NCBI GenBank assembly: GCA_028753945.1
Contig: JAPNXP010000012.1
Location: 558,001-622,000, forward strand
Length of the DNA: 64,000 bases
Direction of reading: 5' to 3'
From: Hexactinellida sp. DTS-2022
Lineage: Eukaryota > Porifera > Hexactinellida
The notes under the pieces are model-generated. The model did no database searches and was not told the origin of the DNA. It was given only the letters and a program-made list of their open reading frames with translations. The position numbers were made by a program, and so were the translations under genes. Positions 46,792 to 56,896 of the stretch are shown here, piece after piece (the stretch's first letter is position 1; each line of letters opens with the position of its first letter).

Positions 46792-48315
46792 TTAACCTTT
46801 AATCACTGCGATTGGCCTCAGTTTGAATGCCTTTTTAGAAATCCCCACCTCGTGGCAGGTGTTCACAACCTCAGTGACATCTTTGTACGACTCGGCGGCC
46901 TCTTCCATCACCAGCTTAGGAGAAGCCACGCGGATCGCAATCCCCATAGACTCCATTTGTTCCAGCACATCAGTGTATTGGAGGTTCCGACGAGATTTGG
47001 CTCGAGAGAGCGCGCGCCCCGCCCCGTGACAAGTTGTAGCAAACGTCTGGTCCATCCCTCTGCTGGTGCCAGTGAGCACGTAGCTACAGGTGCCCATTGT
47101 ACCGCCGATTATAACCGGCTGTCCTATGAACATGTAGTCCACGGGTATAAGCGGGTGTAGGGGCGGGAAGGCCCGAGTGGATCCCTTTCTGTGAATAAGC
47201 AATCTCTTCTCTTTCCCATTGATGACGTGGTACTCTTCCTTCGCGATGTTGTGAGACACGTCGTAAATAACCTGCATGTCCAGGTCATCGGGAGCTGCGT
47301 GAAACATCTTGGCGAAGGCTTGGCGCGCTAGGAATGTCATAGAAGACCTGTTAACCCACGCGTAGTTCGCAGCAGCAGCCATTCCCTTCAGATAATTCTG
47401 TCCTTCTTTGGAAGTTATCCTAGCGCAGGCGAGTTGTCTGTCGTTAATTAGAATCTTGTCTCGCTTCATCGCTTTCTCCACGTCAGTCAGCGCCTCTGTC
47501 GCCACCTGGTGTCCCAGGCCCCGGCTGCCCGAGTGGATCATAACGCACACCTGCTGCACGTCCTCGATGCCCATGGTCCAGGCCGCCTTCTTATCGAATA
47601 TCTCCTCCACGATTTGAATCTCTGCGTAGTGGTTGCCGGCGCCTAGCGTCCCCAGCTGAGGCAGCCCTCGCTTCTTGGAGCGAGCAGACACGCAAGAGGG
47701 ATCGGCTTGCAGCAAGCGTCCGTACTCCTCGCAGTGCTCCTTGTCCTCTGCCCAGCTGAAACCCTCCCGGAGCGTCCAGTCCATCCCGAGCTCCAGCGCC
47801 TCCTCCAGGTCCCTGGCGCCCATCGGGATCACGCCTCGGGACCCCACCCCCACGGGGATGTGGTCGAATAACATTTGTGCCAGCTCCTCTTTAACGGGCT
47901 CTACGTCATCCAGCCATAGGTTAGTTCTCAACAGACGGACACCGCAGTTAATATCAAACCCAACTCCGCCCGGAGATACCACTGCGTTAGGGTCGTCCAT
48001 ATCGAAAGCAGCCATGTTACCAATCGCGAAACCGTACCCAGAATGCACATCCGGCAGGCCAATGGACTTGTGTACAATCCCGGGGAGTGAGGCCACATTC
48101 GCGATCTGCTTAACAGCTGGGAGAAACCCTCCCACACCCTGGCTACGCGAGTGGTGACTGAGCTCGTCGAACATGAGTTTCTTCAGTCGGTCGCTCACAT
48201 AGAAGCGGCCTTCTACCGCCATGTTCGGCACGAAGTCCTTCTTTATTTTGAAAGTGCAGTGGCTCTCTTTCTCAATAAAACTGCACTCATCCTTGTAAGA
48301 ACGTTTGGCTGCCAT
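46792..48315 (-). CDS. RTCB: RNA ligase RTCB (tRNA-splicing ligase)
   Basis: A 507-aa single-exon gene, close to the family's ~505. It matches RTCB end to end: [40 protein letters not shown], the metal-site Cys in [15 protein letters not shown] (~123), [32 protein letters not shown], and the guanylylated His in [13 protein letters not shown] (~428). It joins tRNA exons and, in animals, XBP1 mRNA in the unfolded-protein response, as the catalytic subunit with DDX1. No residue is missing. Codon use is GC-rich. An acceptor-like tttttgtag sits 4 nt before the ATG. Confidence 0.97.
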   Translation of the reverse strand: MAAKRSYKDECSFIEKESHCTFKIKKDFVPNMAVEGRFYVSDRLKKLMFDELSHHSRSQGVGGFLPAVKQIANVASLPGIVHKSIGLPDVHSGYGFAIGNMAAFDMDDPNAVVSPGGVGFDINCGVRLLRTNLWLDDVEPVKEELAQMLFDHIPVGVGSRGVIPMGARDLEEALELGMDWTLREGFSWAEDKEHCEEYGRLLQADPSCVSARSKKRGLPQLGTLGAGNHYAEIQIVEEIFDKKAAWTMGIEDVQQVCVMIHSGSRGLGHQVATEALTDVEKAMKRDKILINDRQLACARITSKEGQNYLKGMAAAANYAWVNRSSMTFLARQAFAKMFHAAPDDLDMQVIYDVSHNIAKEEYHVINGKEKRLLIHRKGSTRAFPPLHPLIPVDYMFIGQPVIIGGTMGTCSYVLTGTSRGMDQTFATTCHGAGRALSRAKSRRNLQYTDVLEQMESMGIAIRVASPKLVMEEAAESYKDVTEVVNTCHEVGISKKAFKLRPIAVIKG

Positions 48316-48438
48316 TTATCTACAAAAATAACATAAATCAATAGAATAAACACAATTAAGCAACTTAATAAGGTCAGTATACTAAGAGTAAAAGCAAGTG
48401 ATGATAAGTAATCTCAACAAATCTCAGTTCTAGCGAAA

Positions 48439-49719
48439 TCATTTAATTTTCACAAGGGGAATAGAACATTCTTTCATTTTTAACCTTAAGCTCGAATACG
48501 AATTTGATTCTTCAATTTGGTCCAAGGCTACCCTACAAGTGGGACAATTCCATATTTCTGACTCGAGGTCGCACGGGAGATTGGGGAACTCATTTTTACA
48601 ACACTTGAAGTGCAGGCCGAACTGACCGCAAGAGCTGCAAATGAGAATAGCCCATGAGGGGTCGTCCTTTTCCAACATGCTGTCGTCCAAAGCAAACTGC
48701 CTCCCATTAGGACATATGCACTCTAGGGCGCAGCACTCCTCGAATATGCTGTGCAGGTCGTGGTACGCATCTCCCTCTTCCCACAGCGCGTCCCTGTCCG
48801 GGAGGTTAATGCCGAACATCTGCATTTCGTTCTGGAAGCTCCCGACGTTCCCACACATGGGGCACTTGAAGTGGTGCTTCCCAGCCGAGAGCGCCATTCT
48901 CTGCAGACAGGGTCGGTGGAAATAGTTGAGACAGCAGGGCGTAACCAGGTTGTGGAAGGACGGCTTGTTGTCTACGTCACAGAGACAGATGCCGCAGCTG
49001 ATGGCCCCCTCCTGGGTGGGGTCGGGCTCCGAGAAGTAGTAGCGCAGAGACTCCGCGGAGAGGTCCAGAGGACGGCCCTTCACGCGGTGCAGTGTGCAGC
49101 AACAAACCGCCCCCTCAGCCTCAGGGACAGGGGCAGGGGGACACACGGGAGGGGGCGGTATGAGAGCCGCGTACGGGGAGGGCGGCTTGAATAGGTCTAA
49201 TGGGATGGGATGCAGAGACTGCAGGAGATAGTCCTCTTCCTGTGACGTCAGAGATCTGATCCCCTCCTCGTGAATGCTGACAGACTTCCTGTCGTGCATA
49301 ACCTGCTTGATGTGATGGATCTGGCAGTACACGTGGAACGCGCCGAAATACTGCAGTAGGCAGTTGGAGCGAATAGCGCATGGGAGATGGTATGCGTTCT
49401 TGCATCTCTTATCCTCGCAGCCCAGCGTGGCGCCCTTCTTGCCGCAGCACTTACAGATCAGTCTGGTGCCCCTCTTGAGCTCCTCGAGAATCCCCGACTC
49501 CAGGAACCCATTCATTCCCGTCTCTTCCTCGCCCTGGCTGAACAGCCCGGCTGAGAAGGTGAGGCAGTACTCGTGAGCGGAGAGGGAAGAGGTGCGGGAG
49601 GATATCAGCGTGCCCAGCTGTCCGTCCGTGTCATCCAGCTCCTTACAGAACAAGCATTTGGGGTTCTCTTTAGGAGTGCTCGCAGACGTTTCTGATGCTG
49701 TTGATTTCCGAGTCTTCAT
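48439..49719 (-). CDS. PHF7/G2E3-like PHD-RING protein
   Basis: A 426-aa single-exon gene. An extended PHD (C2HC pre-PHD plus PHD) is at ~20-135 (CLFCKELDD, CKCCGKKGATLGC, CKNAYHLPCAI, GAFHVYCQIHH). A variant RING is at ~243-300 (CGICLCDVD, CCLNYFHRPCL, FKCPMCGNVG). A second PHD-like finger is at ~358-408 (ICSSCGQFGLHFKCC, WNCPTCR). This order is that of PHF7, G2E3 and fly pinhead-type proteins. PHF7 ubiquitylates histones during male germ-cell development; the same role here is only an inference. The zinc ligands look complete. It is 123 bp downstream of RTCB, the closest spacing in the window. Confidence 0.88.
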   Translation of the reverse strand: MKTRKSTASETSASTPKENPKCLFCKELDDTDGQLGTLISSRTSSLSAHEYCLTFSAGLFSQGEEETGMNGFLESGILEELKRGTRLICKCCGKKGATLGCEDKRCKNAYHLPCAIRSNCLLQYFGAFHVYCQIHHIKQVMHDRKSVSIHEEGIRSLTSQEEDYLLQSLHPIPLDLFKPPSPYAALIPPPPVCPPAPVPEAEGAVCCCTLHRVKGRPLDLSAESLRYYFSEPDPTQEGAISCGICLCDVDNKPSFHNLVTPCCLNYFHRPCLQRMALSAGKHHFKCPMCGNVGSFQNEMQMFGINLPDRDALWEEGDAYHDLHSIFEECCALECICPNGRQFALDDSMLEKDDPSWAILICSSCGQFGLHFKCCKNEFPNLPCDLESEIWNCPTCRVALDQIEESNSYSSLRLKMKECSIPLVKIK

Positions 49720-50036
49720 AACAGATAGTAGATGTAAGTTGAACTTATATAATTATACCAGTCTATTACACAATAGAAAGTTTAGATTTTTCTGCATTTA
49801 TAATCACGAATTACTCAAAATATTGTTTAGGAATTCAAACATATGCGTATATATAATTGCACGATTCCAATAAAATAAAAATATACTATAATTCTGCATA
49901 ACATACACACCGACTAGAAACTCGGAAGATAAAGATAACTAATATGCAACAATAAATAGAATTACAGCCAAAAAGTCACATTGATATTCAAATAAAAAGT
50001 TTCTTCTAATAGCCACAGAACAGAATGAGGTGTGCT
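49720..50036. other. Intergenic region between PHF7-like and ELMO
   Basis: 317 bp, AT-rich, presumably the PHF7-like promoter and ELMO 3'UTR. No element is recognised. Confidence 0.4.
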
Positions 50037-52662
50037 TTACGAATCATTGTTGCAGAAATCGAGATTAGGCGGGTTGGGCGGTATAACGGGTGGGTAGTCT
50101 GGTATCGGAATATTCTCGATAGCTAACAGGTGTATCTTCATGTCCATGTTTAGCAGCGTCTCCATATCAGTTGCAGCCAGCTCAGAATCAGGCTGCTGGC
50201 CTAGGAGAATACGGATTCCATCGATCCACACGAAGAACGTACGTTCATCGGTTGCCAGTAGTTCCAGGCGCTTATCCTCTCCACCGCTAAATACAATGCC
50301 GAACGCGTGACTCTCAGTTTTAATTTTGTTTTTAATAACAATATCTTTGCCAAGCAACAGTTCTTTCATTTGGTTAACTTGGATTTTCTTCTCTAGCGCT
50401 TCGATGCTTGGGTTCTTATTCCCCTCTACTTCTCCGTAGTGCAAGTGCTTATGGTTCTGAGTCAGTCTGCAGAACACATTCTTCCTTCCCTTCCTGGGAT
50501 CCAAGAAGGTCTCCCCCTTCACCATTTGATTCAGCCGCTGTGTCTTAATTAGATCCACTATCTCCGGCTGCAGTCTGTCTCTCAGCTCGATCACAGGCTT
50601 CGCTTTGAAGATATTCGCATCCTGGTGCTCCTTCTCGATATCCAGCTGCTTCAGAATCTGTGAGTAGTTAAGCTGCATTATTTTCCGTCGATACGAATCG
50701 AGCGACGAAACCTCAGCGTCTCGCATCACCAAATCGATCTGCTTTTGTACGACACTCATAACTTTCTCGAAATCAATGGGAGTTGCTCTCATCTCCCTCC
50801 ACGTTTTGAACAGCAGCTGTATGTTGATACAGAAGAACTCCTCGAAATAGTTCTCATTCGAAAAGAACATTGGGAAATAATCCGTGGATATATCAGAGAC
50901 GGGCTCGCCGACTTTCAACAGACTATACATCATCTTTGTCAGGAAGATAGAAGTCTGTCCGAACGGACATTGGAATTCCAGCTTCCTCAAAACCTGTCTG
51001 GTGAAATTCTCCGGTTGGCTCTGCGCGAAATACACCATGCAATCAAGCGCGAGCAGACCCGGGGGCACCTCGTTAAAGTCCTCAGTCGGATCCTCGTTCA
51101 GGAACCCCAGCTTTATGAACTCGTCCTCTATGTTCTTATTAGACACATCAGGCGTCTGGAGATGCAGTGAGTTGACTAGGTAGACAAGGAACTTGTAAGA
51201 GGCTTCGTAGTTGTCGATGAATCTTGAGGTCGCTCGCTTCTCCAACACGCTCATTGACAGGTTCTGACATACGTATAGCTGGTGTGCTATCTCGGGCTTA
51301 ACTTGATGGTGTCGGTTTATAACGTGACTACCGATGCCCTGTAGCACTCTATGCTTCTTCAACATTTTCAGGTATTCGAGTGTGTTACCTTTCGCGAGCA
51401 TGGTATTGATGAATGAGAGTGCGGCTAATTGAACAGTTTGCATCTTGTCAGCTGTGAGGGCGAGCATGGTTTCCGGTGATAGACACTGGGAAATAGGCAG
51501 ATAGAGATTCTCGCTGTTAAAGAGAGCGCTCTCGAGGAGAGTCAGGATCTTAGATTGCAGGTGTGGCTCTTTCTGTTTGTTCAGAAATTCGCAGAGATTG
51601 ATGATGTACTCCGGCTGTATTATGGTCCATGACACCATTGACTGCTCCATTATGTCTTGGAAGAACTCCAGCAAACCATTAATAATCTAAGGGATGTGAG
51701 AATAAATATATTTTGGTATATAATATGTACAAGCTAGGGAGTATGCCGATAACTAACAAACTCAATAGATTTATGGATTCTAATACAAAGGGAAAAGCCA
51801 GTCAAAAGTATAGCGACATGAGAGGAATCTCCTGAATGCGCTTGTACTGATTAAATGATATAAATATCTTGTTTGCATACCTAGTACAGTGGAACCTCGT
51901 TAGTACGAAACGAATAAGGCGAAATATCGGTTAAGGATTACAAAGTTAATTCCCTAGCCTATACAAACACATGCAAGTGATAATTTATACGGTCCCCTGG
52001 TGTTCGTGTTAACGAGAGTCTTCTAGTACTTGTATAAACAAAGTACAGTGGAACTTCGTTAGTACGAACACCAGGGGACCATGAAAATGCGTTCACTTTA
52101 TCCATAATTCGTATTAACCGGTGTCATTTGTATTGAAATTTGTATTGAATTCATTTGTATCGTAATAACGAGGTTCTACTGTAGATTGTTAATGTTATAA
52201 ACTTACTTTTGTCGGTTGATCGTCAAAGAAGTTAATTATTTCCTTCTGGATGGCTTCCATTAGGAAATGTATCCCGTCTATCGCTAGAAACGCAGTCACG
52301 AAGAGAGGATCTTTCGAAATCTCTTGCAAAAGCAAAACGGATTTGTCGTAGTTTTCGCCTCTGTCCTTACTCAAGAACTGTTTTATTTCTTCAGCAACCT
52401 TCTTAGGGGACTCAGAGAGGTGCAGCAGCTGTCCGGATTTAAGCTCCTTTCTATTCTCCTCTGTCAGGAAATATTTCTGTTCAGAAGAGGTGTATTTGAG
52501 TGCATACGAGTCCGGCGCCTTGATGCCCCATTGGGAACAGACCTCTGCCGTCAGCGCGCGCAGCGGGAGGGCCGTGTCCCAGCTCAGGAGCAGCGGCTGG
52601 GTGCCCAGGTCGGACTCTATGTACAGCTTTATCTTGTTGAAGTCGTCACCAATGGCAGCCAT
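50037..52662 (-). CDS. ELMO: ELMO (engulfment and cell motility) protein
   Basis: Two exons: 52207-52662 (152 codons) and 50037-51686, with a 520-bp GT-AG intron (51687-52206); about 701 aa, near the family's ~720. The N-terminal Ras-binding region starts with IGDDFNKIKLYIES and LHLSESPKKVAEEI, followed by armadillo-like helices (WTIIQPEYIINLCEFL). The ELMO domain is at ~340-490 (FIKLGFLNEDPTEDFNEVPP, GLLALDCMVYFAQ). A PH domain is at ~545-665 (MVKGETFLDPRKGRKNVFCR, FFVWIDGIRILLGQQ) and the Pro-rich end is PDYPPVIPPNPPN, the DOCK SH3 ligand. ELMO with DOCK180 activates Rac in phagocytosis and migration. The intron is the only one over 70 bp that I can place, and it is made largely of MITEs. 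An acceptor-like gtttgttcag lies 6 nt before the ATG. Confidence 0.94.
51897..52026. mobile_element. 130-bp MITE in the ELMO intron, copy A
   Basis: Starts cagtggaacctcgttagtac after a TA (51895-51896). The other end (tgttcgtgttaacgagag...cttctag, then ta) is a degraded version of the inverted repeat. It shares ggtcccctggtgttcgt with the element at 33421. There are no coding sequences. Confidence 0.82.
52046..52181. mobile_element. 136-bp MITE in the ELMO intron, copy B (inverted)
   Basis: Inverted repeats cagtggaacttcgttagta and cagtagaacctcgttat are flanked by TA (52044-52045, 52182-52183). The gaacaccaggggacc block shows that it lies in the opposite direction to copy A, only 19 bp away. 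Together the two copies make up about half of the intron. Confidence 0.85.
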
Positions 52663-53041
52663 CCTATACTGAACAAACTCAATTTATTTATTTATTTATT
52701 ATACAGTGCCGGTCAGGCCAATAGCCGGACTACTCTTACGTCACTAGTAGGCCTGTCAACCCATGACCTGACCACTTTATAAAATATTAATTAAGCATAG
52801 CGGGCGGAAGAACGGTAAGAAAAATACAGTATTATTTTGTAATTTAATATTTAACACAAATGAAGGCAAACTTGGACAAACGCTGCGCTAGCTCTTGCTA
52901 ATTTGTTGTATAATTTGATTTGCGGTCCTATAATTGTATATAAAATCACTGCTCTTTGGAAATGCTACAATATCTCTGTCAAAATAAAATAATAAATAGT
53001 AATACATATTAGATTTTAGGGAGCAATTAATTAAATAAATA
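52663..53041. other. Intergenic region upstream of ELMO
   Basis: 379 bp with a ttatttatttatttatt tract just upstream of the ELMO start (about 52683-52700). It presumably contains the ELMO promoter and the 3'UTR of the orphan gene at 53042. No gene is seen. Confidence 0.4.
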
Positions 53042-53848
53042 TTAAGACAAATATTCATATTGTGCTCTCAGCTGAGCTGCGTGGTTAGAAAATTTGCTGT
53101 CTTTGCCGAGGTCCTCGAAAATGTTATTATTGGGAACTAATTTAGGTTTCTTTCCGTTCTTTTCCATTGTTTTTGGGCCAGAATTGTTAATTGGATTCCT
53201 TACATTAATGTGTGAAGGGGGTGCAGGTGCTAGTCTGCGAGGTACGATACGTTGTACCGAATTAGATGAAGTTTCGTTACAAGATAATGACCTCTTGAAT
53301 TTTAACGGAGAGTTAATCTGTTTCATAATATTTACTGATTTACTGTGCGAATCTTTGTACACTTTTGCATGTTGATTCATCTGATTATCATCACAAAAAT
53401 AGTAGTAGTCTCCTTTGAAATCCTTTTGCTTTACAAACATTCCATCTCCGCTCAACTCGTTATTCTTTTGGGTTTCTTGAGATTTTGACAATTCTGTTAC
53501 TGAAAGTTGGCAATCCAGATCATTATTAAACACTTCTAATTTATTTTGATCTTCTGAAAGAGCTTTCTTGTTCGAAATAACTTGGTTATTTGTAGCGTGA
53601 TGGTTGACACCCTGTGTAGGTAGGGGAACTAGATTTATTCGTTTAAATTGTCTTTGAGGAGGATTTGAGAAATTTTTCGTTATAACTCGGTTCAAACAAA
53701 GAAATGCTTCTTCTTGATTGGCATACGGACTATGCATCACTTGATACTCGTTATCCGAGTTAGAAAAGCGTTCATTTTTCCCATGCAATTCCTTATTAAC
53801 TTCATTAATATTGTCTTTAGAAGATGGATAATTATTACGGAGTAACAT
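53042..53848 (-). CDS. Orphan protein with SH2- and SH3-ligand motifs
   Basis: A 268-aa open frame in AT-rich DNA, rich in Asn, Ser and Lys and predicted disordered; I do not recognise a family. Short motifs are notable: EYQVM (YxxM, the p85 SH2 ligand) at ~34-37, SPYANQ (YxN, the Grb2 SH2 ligand) close after it, KGDYYYFCDD (~145), and RRLAPAPP (~210), which fits the class I SH3 ligand +xxPxxP. This looks like a small docking or adaptor protein, but short motifs occur by chance. It is head to head with the orphan at 54483, which has a similar make-up. No signal peptide or membrane segment. Confidence 0.55.
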   Translation of the reverse strand: MLLRNNYPSSKDNINEVNKELHGKNERFSNSDNEYQVMHSPYANQEEAFLCLNRVITKNFSNPPQRQFKRINLVPLPTQGVNHHATNNQVISNKKALSEDQNKLEVFNNDLDCQLSVTELSKSQETQKNNELSGDGMFVKQKDFKGDYYYFCDDNQMNQHAKVYKDSHSKSVNIMKQINSPLKFKRSLSCNETSSNSVQRIVPRRLAPAPPSHINVRNPINNSGPKTMEKNGKKPKLVPNNNIFEDLGKDSKFSNHAAQLRAQYEYLS

Positions 53849-54482
53849 AGCAAATATTAAATGATTAAAATTTCAATAAAGTTTCCCATTTTATGCTCTT
53901 TGGATCCGAATCAACAAGTAATCTATGGACTGTGTCACCATGATTCTTGATTAGAGAGCTTACGCAATATGAGAACAGTAGCTTTGTACATACAGTATTA
54001 TGGCTACAAAAATTTTTGTCAGGTACCAGCTAGACTATGTAACTATGCAGTCCCTTTCAAGAAAGTCAGGCAATTTATGTAACATAAACTCTCGTTAAAA
54101 CGATTATACGAACACATTGTTCTTATTATCTGAAAATTCGTATTAAGCAGAGACACGCATGCATTTGTATAGGCTAGGGGAATTAAACTTTGTACCCCTT
54201 ACTCCTTACGAAAGTCTATAGTAATTGAAAAACAAAATTAGGATACGTATTCAAAACCTTAGTATTACTACTCAAAATGTTTATTGTCCGAAGCACTAAT
54301 GATTTAAAACCCAAACAGAACACACTAAGAGACATTGTTACTACATTAATTAGCATTATAATAGTAACTGCAGACAGCATACTTCATGGGAGAAGAACAT
54401 AGGAATAAGTATATAATTATAAAGTTAGTCTAGAACTAATAATCTCTCAAACTAGTTCTAGAATCTAGTTTGTAGTTGTATT
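53849..54482. other. Divergent intergenic region between the two orphan genes
   Basis: 634 bp between two outward-facing genes, so it should hold both promoters. It contains a degraded MITE (54086-54220) and otherwise unique AT-rich DNA. The palindrome-rich stretch ctagaactaataatctctca ... ctagttctagaatctagttt lies just before the plus-strand ATG (~54430-54472). Confidence 0.45.
54086..54220. mobile_element. Degraded MITE of the ELMO-intron family
   Basis: It starts near ctctcgttaaaacgattatacgaacac and includes tttgtataggctaggggaat, which matches the reverse complement of the interior of copy A in the ELMO intron (attccctagcctatacaaac). The terminal repeats are decayed. No TA duplication can be assigned. 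Confidence 0.65.
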
Positions 54483-55016
54483 ATGAATTGTATAAATATT
54501 TTCAAACTCATTAAATCGAAGAAAAATGCCAAACAATTGACGTCCACACAAACTACAAATACCTACGATTTGGTAGCGAAAAATAGAACAATACAAACCA
54601 AGCCTAACACTTTAAGGGGGAAAGAAAAATTTGAGCATGAGAATACAGAGGATTCTAACCATTACTATGAGCTGATGGGAATGGATATCAACTTCGAAAA
54701 GAGAGGAAAGTGTAATAAGAATAAAATTCAAATTAAGAATTATCCAAATAACAAGTCTAAACTGAAAAGTGGAAAAATGCGAAGTTCTGAGGAACGAATA
54801 CAAGATTTTGACAATTCCTCATCAATAGAGACACAAGAAAATTTCCAAAGCAAAGACACTGTAGTACCAGCACATCTCTCCAACCAAAATCAGGATTTAA
54901 AACAGATCTCACTACAACTATACGAGCAGCAAACTGGTATTCATAAACTCCAAAAGATAACTGACACCAAAGGAAATGACTACTACCTGCTAGATTTCAA
55001 CCTTACTTCCAATTAG
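54483..55016 (+). CDS. Orphan protein with YxxM motif (only plus-strand gene)
   Basis: A 177-aa open frame starting MNCINIFKLIKSKKNAKQ, with a basic amphipathic N-terminus; not recognised. Composition is AT-rich, Asn/Lys/Ser/Gln-rich and disordered-looking. Tyrosine motifs: NHYYELMG (YELM, a YxxM p85 SH2 ligand, ~60-65), LYEQQ (YxxQ, STAT-type), and KGNDYYLLDF near the C-terminus, which resembles KGDYYYFCDD in the head-to-head neighbour. The two may be distant paralogs that duplicated in inverted orientation. Whether it is expressed is not known; the length and clean frame in AT-rich DNA support a real gene moderately. Confidence 0.5.
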   Translation: MNCINIFKLIKSKKNAKQLTSTQTTNTYDLVAKNRTIQTKPNTLRGKEKFEHENTEDSNHYYELMGMDINFEKRGKCNKNKIQIKNYPNNKSKLKSGKMRSSEERIQDFDNSSSIETQENFQSKDTVVPAHLSNQNQDLKQISLQLYEQQTGIHKLQKITDTKGNDYYLLDFNLTSN

Positions 55017-55329
55017 TGTCCAGGAATGCAGAGTAAATAAGTTGATGATGATCCTCTTGAAGAATAACAATATTTGTACACATATAGCATATTTATTAAA
55101 ATAACTCTGGGTAAGCCAATATAAAAGTTATAAATCCCTGGATAATGCTGGGATCCATTGAGGGTTGGCAAGTATGTATGCCCGAAACAACTAAATGTTA
55201 AAGGATTTAGAAATCAAGGAAATTACTTGACATAAAGTGATCAAAAAAGAAAGTATAAATATATGAATACACATAAAAATTAGATATAGAAAAAAACATA
55301 AATTATTATTTCTAATAAGAGGTATCAGT
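55017..55329. other. Convergent 3' region between orphan and lectin genes
   Basis: 313 bp between two convergent stop codons. At about 55130-55185 the minus strand reads catacttgccaaccctc ... atccagggattt, a sequence related to the stretch at 39045-39092 and probably the decayed end of a DNA transposon. No gene is seen. Confidence 0.45.
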
Positions 55330-56706
55330 TCAATGTTTCTCGTCGCCATTCACTTGTTCCGTCTCTATTGGGGTGTCTGGTTTCCCAATACTCCCTTGTG
55401 TACCGTTCTTCTGTAACGCTTCCGTTTGTGAGCCAACCAATTTAAATTCTGGGAATGGGGAAGCGATTGGGTTGCTGGTGTTCGGGAATGAAAACGGAGT
55501 TGAGCTCGTGGGGTAAGGGCTCTGGAAGATGCTGCGAGACGGGGCATCTGGCTGAGATGCATTCATTGGCGGCTTTTTCGGAACTTGGAAATCTGTTTTC
55601 TGTGACCAGAGGATTCCAGCTATCTGGTCGCTGGTGATGGACGAGCTCATATTGGGCTGAGGCAGGGGGGTGGGCAGAATGTTGGACCGGATGGAGTAGT
55701 TCATTGAGCTCTGGAGCAGCGAGGTGTTCTGGGCGAGAGGGGGCGGTCCTGGCTTCGAGGGGTCGACAGGAAGGGGGACAGGGATAGAAGCTGTTGCTCT
55801 GGGGTGGATAGTAGGCAACATTCCACCCTGACCATCTGGTATCGAAGATATGACACGAGGCTTGTTGATGGACTGAGATCCACTAAGGTTAATACTATTG
55901 TGTTTTAAATTGCCCAACTCCTTTCTGAGACGAAAATTTTCCTGCTCCAATCCATGGACCTGTTGTTTTGTCTAAAAAATATTTTGTTCAATATATATAT
56001 AATTCTAAGTTTATAACAAGTGTCCAACTAAACTAACCTGTTTGAATGTGAAGCAGGAACACACTCTCTTCCACACATCGTTCTGTTTCTTGTACAAATA
56101 GAATAAAAAGAAAATTACAGATAAAACTATAAATATTATAACTACCAATATGATTAAAATAGCAACTATTGGGACAATATCCAAAGGTTTTGGAGCAGAG
56201 GTAGGCTTTTCTCCGATGCAGTAACTCCCATCAGTCGACTCACAGCTCTCGAACTTGCAAAGGTATGCGTAGCGAAAGTTACAGTCTTGTATTTCCCATT
56301 TTTGGAGTGTATTGTAGAAGACACAATCTTTTCGCGGAGAATTGCTCTGCTCCCAGTTATCCTCCCAATTATTATATTCAGACCCAGTATAGAGGGTATC
56401 AGACCCCTCCCATCTAAACTCATTCTCCGTAGCAAGATCAGAAAGTCCTATCCAGAGAGGAAAACCAGAAATATTCTGTCTGATGAAAGTATCTTCCTCA
56501 GCTGACTGAATAGCCACGAGATTTCCATTGGAGATTAGCGTACACTGTATCTGTGCTATTTGATACGTTTGAGTGCTTCCGATTATATAATAGCAATTAT
56601 CATTTTGAGGGTATAAAACGCCTAAAGCATCACGACATATCTTCAATGCATCAAGGTTAGCACTCAACAGCAGTAGGAAGAAGAAACGGGAAATGCTACA
56701 TATCAT
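55330..56706 (-). CDS. C-type lectin membrane receptor with proline-rich cytoplasmic tail
   Basis: Exon 1 is 56038-56706 (223 codons) and exon 2 is 55330-55971, with a 66-bp GT-AG intron (55972-56037); about 436 aa. A signal peptide (MICSISRFFFLLLLSANLDA) precedes a C-type lectin-like domain at ~22-150 (CYYIIGSTQTYQIAQIQC, LWIGLSDLATENEFRW, DCVFYN, WEIQDCNFRYAYLCKFE). The Ca-binding EPN/QPD and WND signatures are not evident (NWEQSNSPRKDC in place), so sugar binding is uncertain. The TM is at ~178-203 (IVAILIILVVIIFIVLSVIF). The tail begins with a KQQVHGLEQENFRLRKELG coil and continues as a Pro/Ser-rich segment (PVPLPVDPSKPGPPPLAQ). The tail is encoded almost wholly by exon 2. The ligand is unknown. 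Confidence 0.82.
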
Positions 56707-56896
56707 CTTACGTCTTTTCAGACATCAGATACAATAATAATTAATTGCACACATATCATGTATTAAATTAACTATGAATAATTGTTTTTCACTTCCTACC
56801 TTTTTCTAAATCTATTTTATCCACAGGATAATTAGTTAATAATTATTTCAAAACTTACATACGTATCTAACTTAAGATATATTTCATTAAACATTA

